Assembly: GCA_012729225.1 (NCBI GenBank)
Contig: JAAYDO010000052.1
Coordinates: 21,619-85,618 of the forward strand
Length of the DNA stretch: 64,000 nt
Reading direction: 5' to 3'
Source of the DNA: Bacteroidales bacterium
Lineage (GTDB): Bacteria; Bacteroidota; Bacteroidia; Bacteroidales; Bacteroidaceae
Part shown: in pieces, positions 57,879 to 64,000 of the stretch
Layout: each line of letters starts with the position of its first letter
How positions within the stretch are numbered: position 1 is the stretch's first letter
The notes under the pieces: model-generated
What the model saw: only the letters and a program-made list of their open reading frames with translations
What the model was told of the DNA's origin: nothing
Database searches by the model: none
Position numbers and translations under genes: made by a program

Positions 57879-58211
57879 ATGACTAAATTACTACGCAAAA
57901 TAACAGCTAAAGTTCTTCTTGCCATGGTTTGCCTTGGTGCATTTCCCATGGCTGTCTCAGCAGAGGGGGTGCAGAACGCTCAACCTCAGATAGAGCAGGA
58001 ACTGAATGCTATCAGCATTTCTGTGAGCGAATCGAGTGTGCGCGTGAAGAATGCAGATGGGCTGACAATGGATGTGTATAGCATTACAGGAGAGAAAGTC
58101 TATACGACCCGCATTGAGGGCAATTCGAAGACAATCGACCTCGGACAGATGCAACGCGGATACTACATTGTCAAGATTGGCAAGTTCACCCGTAAGATTT
58201 ATCTTCACTAA
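57879..58211 (+). CDS. Miniature exported protein made of a T9SS-type C-terminal domain
   Basis: The product is 110 residues from ATG 57879. A signal peptide is clear (KVLLAMVCLGAFPMAVSA). A 30-residue spacer follows (EGVQNAQPQIEQELNAISIS). The last 60 residues are a type-A sorting-domain-like beta unit: VRVKNADGLTMDVYSITGEK, then IDLGQMQRGYYIVKIGKFTRK and IYLH. Normally this domain is the C-terminal tag of large proteins secreted by the type IX system. Here almost nothing else is present. It has its own promoter. Function is unknown. Confidence 0.8.
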   Translation: MTKLLRKITAKVLLAMVCLGAFPMAVSAEGVQNAQPQIEQELNAISISVSESSVRVKNADGLTMDVYSITGEKVYTTRIEGNSKTIDLGQMQRGYYIVKIGKFTRKIYLH

Positions 58212-58321
58212 ACCCGTAGGGGCAGAAGACTCCCCGATTGCAAGCGCAGTGAATGCAAGACAACAAAAAGTGGAAGTCTGTTTTCTCCTTGTAGGAAACC
58301 GAGTACTTTCACTTTCTTTTT

Positions 58322-58370
58322 GTGTAGAACAACATTGATTCGTGCAGGACAACATTTTTAGTGTAGAACT
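58322..58370 (+). promoter_or_regulatory. Direct repeats upstream of the ECF sigma gene
   Basis: Three similar words, GTGTAGAACAACAT (58322), GTGCAGGACAACAT (58342) and GTGTAGAACT (58361), are spaced about 20 bp apart, 55-100 bp upstream of the sigma factor start. This is consistent with an operator or a repeated promoter element. Confidence 0.4.
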
Positions 58371-58425
58371 AAAACCTAACATCATCACTACCCCTCTCCC
58401 ACACCAACAGTAGCCCAGCATTCCT

Positions 58426-58971
58426 ATGGCAAAGATAGACGAAAAGGACATACTGAAAAGAATCCAAGACCCGAAGAGCAAACGGAAGGCATTTGAAGAA
58501 ATCGTCAATGCCTACTCGCGCCAACTCTACTGGAAGATTCACTATATGGTGCAGAATCATGACGATACGGACGATGTGCTTCAGAACACACTGGTGAAGG
58601 CATGGAGGGGACTGGACAACTTCAAAGGCGACTCGGCTTTGTTCACTTGGCTCTACAGGATTGCCTACAATGAGTCTATCACATTTCTCAAACAACGGAA
58701 ACAGATGATGTCTATAGATGATGAGGATTTTGTGGAGCAGGCTAACTTTGTGGCAGATGAATATTTTGACAGCGATGAGACACAGGAGATGCTGATGCAA
58801 GCGGTGTCCACCCTGCCTCCGAAGCAAAGGCAGGTGTTCTGTATGAAATATTTTGAGGACAGGAAATATGAGGAAATCTCTGAACTGGTGGGCACAAGCG
58901 TGGGGGCTCTGAAAGCCTCCTACCACATCGCAGTGGAAAAGATTACCTTCTTTATCAAGTCAAAAGAGTAA
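58426..58971 (+). CDS. ECF-type RNA polymerase sigma factor
   Basis: The product is 181 residues. Region 2 is clear (HYMVQNHDDTDDVLQNTLVK and FTWLYRIAYNESITFLKQRK). Region 4 follows (LPPKQRQVFCMKYFEDRKYE with helix-turn-helix LVGTSVGALKASYHIAVEKI). It directs RNA polymerase to a stress or envelope regulon. The next two genes, a single-span membrane protein and a Spy-like periplasmic protein, look like its control and sensing partners. Repeated words lie just upstream. Confidence 0.93.
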   Translation: MAKIDEKDILKRIQDPKSKRKAFEEIVNAYSRQLYWKIHYMVQNHDDTDDVLQNTLVKAWRGLDNFKGDSALFTWLYRIAYNESITFLKQRKQMMSIDDEDFVEQANFVADEYFDSDETQEMLMQAVSTLPPKQRQVFCMKYFEDRKYEEISELVGTSVGALKASYHIAVEKITFFIKSKE

Positions 58972-59038
58972 AAAAACAATATCCATTTAAACTATTTCAA
59001 ACTAAGATAGTCACATCTATAACTGAACACAAAAAAGA

Positions 59039-59467
59039 ATGATTATGAGTACAAAGAACAACCGAATATTTGACCCTCAGGGCGGAAAATATCCGTTCAG
59101 AGTAAATGACGAATATTTCGACAATCTGGCTGCTCGTGTCATGGACCGAATCGACGAAATCGATAAGGAACCTGTAGAGAAAGAAGAGAAATCGGAATTA
59201 AAGTCAAACGTGTTCGACATCAACAAGAATCGCCATCGCAATCTGTGGATTAGTTCTATCTCGATTGCGGCATCACTTGTGCTCATTGCCACTCTGGCGT
59301 TGAAGTTTATTCCTACGCATGCTCCAGCAGAAAATGAACAAACTGAAATGGTGGCAGCGCAAACTGCTAAGGAGAACATGGACTATAATGAGGACTTGAT
59401 GACTTATACGATGGCGGACAACATGGATATTTATTACTACTTGTTGTCTGAAGATTTCGAACAGTAA
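59039..59467 (+). CDS. Putative anti-sigma factor, single-span membrane protein
   Basis: The product is 142 residues. A cytoplasmic part of about 75 residues (FDPQGGKYPFRVNDEYFDNL, AARVMDRIDEIDKE) is followed by one transmembrane helix (NLWISSISIAASLVLIATLA) and a periplasmic tail. No zinc anti-sigma HxxxCxxC motif is seen. The role is inferred from position 67 bp after the sigma gene and from topology. A start at ATG 59045 is equally possible. Confidence 0.65.
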   Translation: MIMSTKNNRIFDPQGGKYPFRVNDEYFDNLAARVMDRIDEIDKEPVEKEEKSELKSNVFDINKNRHRNLWISSISIAASLVLIATLALKFIPTHAPAENEQTEMVAAQTAKENMDYNEDLMTYTMADNMDIYYYLLSEDFEQ

Positions 59468-59510
59468 AAAAATGAGAAGTAAAAGAATTTTTCAAAAACA
59501 ACACACGTCT

Positions 59511-60050
59511 ATGAAAAGATTTGGTCTTATCATCTACATATTGTTCCTCTGCCTATGTGTGAAAGCCCAAAATCCAAACTGGAATAGAGGTCAGCAACAG
59601 AATCAGCCACGTGCGGAATTCACTCCTGAACTCTACAAGAAACGCATGAATGACTTTGTGGCACGCGAAGCACACCTCACCGAAGCAGAGGGAACGAAAT
59701 TCTTTCCGCTGTTGGACGAGATGCAAGCCAAACAAAGAAACATCGCCAAGCAGCAAAGGGATATTATGATGAAGGCGTGGAGAAACACCAACATCAGCGA
59801 GAGTGACTACGAGGAGATGGTCATGAGGGTAACTGCACTTGATGTGGAAAGCCGAAAGGTGGAACAGACCTACTACAAGAAGTTTCATTCTGTGCTGAGT
59901 TGGAAGAAGGTTTATGCGGTGAGAGTTGCCTTGCAGAGATTCCAAGTAGAAGCACTGAACCAATTCCGACCCAGTGGAAGAGATAACAACAGATGGCAAG
60001 GTCCACGATGGAATTTCAACAACAATAACAATAATAACAACAATAAGTAG
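59511..60050 (+). CDS. Spy/CpxP-like periplasmic protein with poly-Asn tail
   Basis: The product is 179 residues from ATG 59511, with signal peptide MKRFGLIIYILFLCLCVKAQ. An ATG at 59472, 4 bp after the previous stop, adds 13 residues. The mature protein is helical with a repeated charged pattern (KRMNDFVAREAHLTEAEGTK, FFPLLDEMQAKQRN, DYEEMVMRVTALDVESRKVE) like the Spy/CpxP chaperone group. It ends with an asparagine run (NFNNNNNNNNNK). With the sigma and membrane genes it forms a likely envelope-stress operon. Confidence 0.72.
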   Translation: MKRFGLIIYILFLCLCVKAQNPNWNRGQQQNQPRAEFTPELYKKRMNDFVAREAHLTEAEGTKFFPLLDEMQAKQRNIAKQQRDIMMKAWRNTNISESDYEEMVMRVTALDVESRKVEQTYYKKFHSVLSWKKVYAVRVALQRFQVEALNQFRPSGRDNNRWQGPRWNFNNNNNNNNNK

Positions 60051-60107
60051 GTTGGGAAGTCTCATCAAGCAGGCTAAGAAGAAACATCATACATCATCAA
60101 TAGAGAG

Positions 60108-60143
60108 TAAGGAGAACTGTACAAGGGGTTCTCCTTATTTTTT
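60108..60143 (+). terminator. Rho-independent terminator of the sigma operon
   Basis: A perfect 10-bp stem TAAGGAGAAC/GTTCTCCTTA with a 10-nt loop is followed by TTTTTTA. Confidence 0.8.
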
Positions 60144-60175
60144 ATCTCTATTTTTATAATATTTAAAAGGAATAA

Positions 60176-60207
60176 TTTGAATAGAATTGACAAAAGCACT
60201 ATCTTTG
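60176..60207 (+). promoter_or_regulatory. Promoter for the DUF4468 gene
   Basis: TTTG (60176-60179) and TATCTTTG (60200-60207) are 20 bp apart. Confidence 0.7.
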
Positions 60208-60300
60208 CGTATAATTAGACTGAGTGGATTCGTCCAACAAAAGAATTGTATCATCTGAACCCTTATCAACGGGGTGTGAATGACTAAAATCATATCCAAA

Positions 60301-60957
60301 ATGAGAAAAATATTCTTTGCCATCATTGCTATGGCACTTCCAATGATGATGAATGCCCAGAGCGTGGGTCTCTTGGCACGTAAGCCTCGTGTGACGGCTG
60401 CCAATTTATCTTCTTATGCAGAGAAGGGTGCTATTCCTGAAGAGAATGGCAAGGTGGTATTTAAGAAAACCGTCGCTGCTATGGCTGGCTTGAGTAAAGA
60501 AGACATCTTCAACAGAATGCAACAATGGGCAGCACTTCGCTATGAGCCTAACAGCATGGTAGGCTATGACTATCAAGACCCCAACTTCCACAAGAATCTG
60601 GAATATGCGAAGCTGAAAGTGGCTGACAGACAGAATGGGATCATTGAATGCCAAGGTGCTGAAGAACTGATCTTCTCTGTGAAACCACTGGCGAAGAACT
60701 ACACGCAGGCTTTCTATCTGCTTGATGTGAAGGTTAATCAAGGCTCTGTGGATTTCACATTGCACACAATCAACTTTAATATAGACCAAGGTGACAATGA
60801 GTTTGTACGCATGGATGCTGAAAGTTGGATCACAGATGCTGAAGCAATCAACAAGAAGGGCGAACTAAGAAAGAGACAAGGTAAGTTCCGTGTGAAGACC
60901 ATTGACCTCGTGAATCAGATAGAGAGTGAAATAGCTAACGCAATTCAAAACGAATGA
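60301..60957 (+). CDS. DUF4468 (TBP-like fold) exported protein
   Basis: The product is 218 residues from ATG 60301 (MRKIFFAIIAMALPMMMNAQ, signal peptide). The mature part has the DUF4468 pattern: GKVVFKKTVAAMAGLSKEDI, FNRMQQWAALRYEP, then GIIECQGAEELIF and VDFTLHTINFNIDQGDNEF. The family has a TATA-binding-protein-like fold and an unknown role. Its stop overlaps the start of the next small membrane protein gene (ATGA), so the two are translationally coupled. Confidence 0.85.
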   Translation: MRKIFFAIIAMALPMMMNAQSVGLLARKPRVTAANLSSYAEKGAIPEENGKVVFKKTVAAMAGLSKEDIFNRMQQWAALRYEPNSMVGYDYQDPNFHKNLEYAKLKVADRQNGIIECQGAEELIFSVKPLAKNYTQAFYLLDVKVNQGSVDFTLHTINFNIDQGDNEFVRMDAESWITDAEAINKKGELRKRQGKFRVKTIDLVNQIESEIANAIQNE

Positions 60958-61214
60958 ATCAGGAAGAAATAGATAAAATCATTGCCGAGGCTGTTGCTGA
61001 CAGCAAGAGCAAGAACAAAAAGAAGTGGCATAAGGGCAAGGGGGATCAGGTGGCGAAGGCAAGAAGAGTGCTCAACTGGCTCTTCATGATTGGCTTTGTG
61101 GCTGCTATTATCATCTATTTTGTGCTACCAGAGCAGAGAGTGCTCTTCTTCAGCGTGGGCTTTGGAGCAATTGCACTGAAATTGGTGGAGTTCTACCTCC
61201 GCTTCATGTTTTAG
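60954..61214 (+). CDS. Small two-span membrane protein
   Basis: The product is 86 residues. It has a charged Lys-rich N-terminal part (DSKSKNKKKWHKGKGDQ) and two hydrophobic helices (VLNWLFMIGFVAAIIIYFVL and VLFFSVGFGAIALKLVEFYL). I do not recognise the family. The 4-bp ATGA overlap with the DUF4468 gene is good evidence that it is expressed, probably as a functional pair. Confidence 0.75.
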   Translation: MNQEEIDKIIAEAVADSKSKNKKKWHKGKGDQVAKARRVLNWLFMIGFVAAIIIYFVLPEQRVLFFSVGFGAIALKLVEFYLRFMF

Positions 61215-61527
61215 AACAAAGCACGGAAACAGGTCATATTCTTCGTTTCGCTCTGAAGACAAGAGGAATAAGAGACCATACGGACAAGTGGAGACCTCTT
61301 TCATTTTCCTTCTGAAAGAAAAGTAGAGAATAAGAGCCGTCTGATCTGATGCTCATTGAGAAATACAGCCAAATGGCTCTTTCCCTCTATTAGAGGTTTC
61401 ATACGAAAGTTGAGGCTGTTCTCTTAAAAGAATCTCCTCTTTCTCTCCTCTTTTTGAGAGAGCGTAGCAACCAAGGAGATTTAAAAAACTCAGGGCTGTT
61501 AGTATTATAGAAAACCGATATAAGATT
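61215..61527. other. Intergenic region before the Porin_10 gene
   Basis: About 310 bp. I see purine/pyrimidine-rich stretches and an imperfect hairpin around TCTCTCCTCTTTTTGAGAGA (near 61440-61470), but no gene, clear promoter or repeat-family member. Confidence 0.4.
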
Positions 61528-63588
61528 TTGAAAGTAAAGTATTTACTCATATTCCTCTTTTTTGTTTTGCTGGCGCCTATGGTTCAGGCACAGCGTATCA
61601 TCACTGAGTTGGAGACCAATTCAGACCAGTCGATGGATGCACGTCCCGACTCTATCGAAAACAAAAAGAAAAAAGTCATCCCAACAGAAGTGAAGGCATG
61701 GACGGTGGATGAGAAGTTTGGCAACAGAACCGATACATATGTGGATACACTTCATCACATGTTCATGAACACAGACCTTCCAGAAGGAATAACCGGTCAC
61801 TACAACTCACTGGCAAATGTTGGTTCTCCACGTATGTCACGTATCTTTATGGAACGTCCCGACATGCCTTTATTCATGTTTACCTCTCCATTCGACATGT
61901 TTTATGTGGACACAAACCATTTCCGTTTCTACAACACTAAGTCGCCCTTCATGAATGTGACCTACAACTGGAACGGCTCGAAGAACACAGGTTCTGACCA
62001 TGTGAAAGCAACCTATACCAACAATGTGGGTAAGAAATTCAACTTCGGTGGTATCTTCGACTATATCTACGGTAGAGGCTACTACGACACGCAATCCACC
62101 AGCTACATCAACGCATCAACATGGGCTTCGTACATTGGTTCAAAGTATGATCTTCACTTCTACTATCAGCACAACTTCATGAAAACTGCCGAGAATGGCG
62201 GTATAGAAGACGACAACTACATCACGAATCCTGAAAACATGGAACGTGAGTTCACCTCCAACGATATTCCAACCCTACTCTCTCAAACGTGGAATCGCCA
62301 AGAGCACGATATTGCCTATCTGAACCATCACTTCAACATGGGCTTCTGGAAGGAAGAAGTGATTGACTCCGTGACAACCAAGAGAGTGTTTGTACCTGTC
62401 AGCCGTATCTTCCACACACTGAAATTTCAGAACATGATGAGAAACAACCGTGCCTTCAAAGAGACGGAAAACTATCATTCATACACCTATCTACCAGGCG
62501 ATTCAACACAAGACTACACCAAATTCTTCTATTTGAAGAACCTTGTAGGGCTATCACTCTGCGAGGGCTTCAACAAGTGGGCTGTGTTTGGCTTGAATGC
62601 TTATGTTGGCTTTGAAAGCAAAAGATACTCACTACCCGACTCCACCGTCTATGGAGGCGTGAGCACCAACACATCAGGTCTTATCGGTAAGAGATATTAC
62701 AACGAGCATAATGTAGTGGCTGGTGGTCAGATCATCCGCGAGCAAGGCAACACCGTGCATTACAACTTGGATGCTGAGTTTGTGGTGGCAGGCGAGGATA
62801 TGGGCGCTTTCGATGTGAAAGGACATGCCGAAGTGAACATTCCTGTCTTGAAAGACACTGCTCAAGTGGCAATCAATGCCTATGTGAAGAACATAGCCCC
62901 CAACTTCTATTATCGTCATTATCACGGTAAACATGCTTGGTGGGATCGTGGTGCAGACAAGGAATTTAGACAACGCATCGAAGGTGTGATCACCATTCCT
63001 CACACAGAGACAAGACTGACTGTAGGTGTGGAGAACATCAAGAACTTCAACTATTTCCAAAACAACGGCATCGTGTTTAATGCAGGAACAGACCAGCAAG
63101 CCATCAGCAATCATGTCACACCCATGCAATATTCGGACAACATCCAGGTGGTGAGTGCCAATCTGCGCCAGAATATCCATTTGGGCATCCTGCATTGGGA
63201 AAACGACATCACTTACCAAACGAGTAGCCACTCAGACGTGTTGCCTCTCCCCACCCTGTCGCTCTACACAAATCTGTATATCCGATTCAAGATTGCCAAG
63301 GTGTTGAAGACAGAGTTTGGTGCAGACATGAAATATTTCACTAAATACGATGCTCCCGACTATTCACCAGTGATTGGCATGTTCATGAATCAGAATGCAT
63401 TGAAGAAGAAAAAGATTGGAGACTATCCTCTCGTGTCTGTGTATGCCAACTTTGACTTGAAACGCACACGATTCTATGTGATGTATCATCACATCAATCA
63501 ATCAGACGGGCGATACTTCTGGGCACCAGGATACCCCATCAATCCTAAAAGCCTACGATTTGGATTGAGTTGGAACTTCTATGATTAG
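61528..63588 (+). CDS. Putative porin (Porin_10 family)
   Basis: The product is 686 residues, started at TTG 61528 (KVKYLLIFLFFVLLAPMVQA, signal peptide). No ATG is in frame before the signal. A periplasmic-side region (about 25-90) precedes the barrel. The barrel shows alternating aromatic strands such as FYNTKSPFMNVTYNWNGSKN and FNFGGIFDYIYGRGYYDTQS, and ends LRFGLSWNFYD with an aromatic terminal strand. The pattern fits the Bacteroidetes Porin_10 family of outer-membrane proteins of unknown selectivity. Confidence 0.82.
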   Translation: MKVKYLLIFLFFVLLAPMVQAQRIITELETNSDQSMDARPDSIENKKKKVIPTEVKAWTVDEKFGNRTDTYVDTLHHMFMNTDLPEGITGHYNSLANVGSPRMSRIFMERPDMPLFMFTSPFDMFYVDTNHFRFYNTKSPFMNVTYNWNGSKNTGSDHVKATYTNNVGKKFNFGGIFDYIYGRGYYDTQSTSYINASTWASYIGSKYDLHFYYQHNFMKTAENGGIEDDNYITNPENMEREFTSNDIPTLLSQTWNRQEHDIAYLNHHFNMGFWKEEVIDSVTTKRVFVPVSRIFHTLKFQNMMRNNRAFKETENYHSYTYLPGDSTQDYTKFFYLKNLVGLSLCEGFNKWAVFGLNAYVGFESKRYSLPDSTVYGGVSTNTSGLIGKRYYNEHNVVAGGQIIREQGNTVHYNLDAEFVVAGEDMGAFDVKGHAEVNIPVLKDTAQVAINAYVKNIAPNFYYRHYHGKHAWWDRGADKEFRQRIEGVITIPHTETRLTVGVENIKNFNYFQNNGIVFNAGTDQQAISNHVTPMQYSDNIQVVSANLRQNIHLGILHWENDITYQTSSHSDVLPLPTLSLYTNLYIRFKIAKVLKTEFGADMKYFTKYDAPDYSPVIGMFMNQNALKKKKIGDYPLVSVYANFDLKRTRFYVMYHHINQSDGRYFWAPGYPINPKSLRFGLSWNFYD

Positions 63589-63779
63589 CAAGGTCTTTAT
63601 AGATGCGAGAAGCGAGGTTTGACAAGTGCACCGAATAGAAGAAACAAGGCAAAAAGAAATACAAACAATTGGCATGCCACTCTTCGTCATTCAGAACTTG
63701 CCGTCTCTCATTTATCAGACCTTTACACAACGAATCGCATACATCTCCAGAATAAACCCTTTATTGGTACAAAAAACAT

Positions 63780-63836
63780 GTGGACTTCATTTGCCATTGA
63801 AATATATTTTGATGGTCAATGAAGTCCACTTTCTTT
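63780..63836 (+). terminator. Long hairpin terminator after the porin gene
   Basis: An 18-bp stem with two mismatches (GTGGACTTCATTTGCCAT with ATGGTCAATGAAGTCCAC) and a 14-nt loop is followed by TTTCTTT, about 190 bp after the porin stop. Confidence 0.65.
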
Positions 63837-63977
63837 AACAGAAACCTGATAAACTTCTCACACCCTGTTCCCATGATTAGGGAGGGGTGAATAAAAGCGG
63901 GCGTGCACGAGAACAGAACAGTAGGTTTCCATATCCTTTTGACATGTCACATGATTAAAGCATTCTTCATGCTCTAA

Positions 63978-63999
63978 CGAACAATGTTTCAAGTGCCAA
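63978..63999 (+). repeat. 22-bp repeat unit, locus D, truncated by the window
   Basis: One complete unit with core GAACAATGTTTC and tail AAGTGCCAA; the next unit would begin at 64000. Confidence 0.6.
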
Positions 64000-64000
64000 C

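Larger units (their letters stand above)
63589..64000. other. Intergenic region to the right edge
   Basis: About 410 bp without a gene. It contains a strong hairpin (63780-63836) and, at the edge, one 22-bp repeat unit (63978-63999), where a fourth array is probably cut off. Confidence 0.5.

Overview
The window looks like a chromosomal segment of an anaerobic, saccharolytic Bacteroidales bacterium, most likely in the Prevotella group. This rests on the Bacteroidetes promoter signature (TTTG, about 20 bp, TAnnTTTG) in front of many genes. It also rests on Bacteroidetes-restricted families (smalltalk protein, DUF5687, DUF3256, DUF4468, Porin_10, a T9SS-type C-terminal domain), pyruvate:ferredoxin oxidoreductase, and a Na+-pumping methylmalonyl-CoA decarboxylase for propionate formation. 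Species-level placement is inference. I saw no tRNA, rRNA, insertion sequence or CRISPR array.

Layout. 1-3.9 kb is accessory: a left-edge partial gene and a probable two-protein system on the minus strand (a small protein and a P-loop NTPase sharing an N-terminal GGxNQILPNAT motif), then a plus-strand HU-like protein, a 40-residue smalltalk gene and an N-acetylmuramoyl-L-alanine amidase. 4-24 kb is a minus-strand housekeeping block: methylmalonyl-CoA epimerase and decarboxylase, an ABC exporter with a DUF5687 permease, LolA-like protein, FtsK, a TPR protein, glycogen phosphorylase and synthase, LigA and AsnA. 24.5-52.7 kb is mostly plus strand: Lon, Tgt, an LptF/G permease, a DEAD helicase, an outer-membrane barrel protein, a TPR lipid/envelope neighbour and LptC, DUF2975/HTH/CPBP/SppA, an AAA ATPase, PFOR, a GH43 enzyme, RNase P RNA, and a TolC-MacA-MacB efflux operon with DUF3256. 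53-54.9 kb is an SLC13-type transporter on the minus strand. 55.6-63.6 kb (plus) holds PpiD/SurA-like foldase, a miniature T9SS-domain protein, an ECF sigma factor operon, a DUF4468 pair and a Porin_10 protein.

Function. PFOR feeds acetyl-CoA and reduced ferredoxin. The mce-mmd cluster turns succinate-derived methylmalonyl-CoA into propionyl-CoA while exporting Na+. GT3/GT35 enzymes store and mobilise glycogen. Much of the rest builds or guards the envelope (LolA, LptF/G, LptC, PpiD, SppA, CPBP, ECF sigma with a Spy-like protein, efflux).

The most unexplained structure lies between genes. A 22-bp tandem-repeat family with a quasi-palindromic GAACAATGCTTC core is present at four places (1.6, 34.9, 52.8 and 64.0 kb). 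A second family of 11-bp TATCGAAGGC tandem repeats lies upstream of lon and ppiD, with a decayed copy near 39.0 kb. Together with the NQILPNAT protein pair these are the best candidates for something undescribed.
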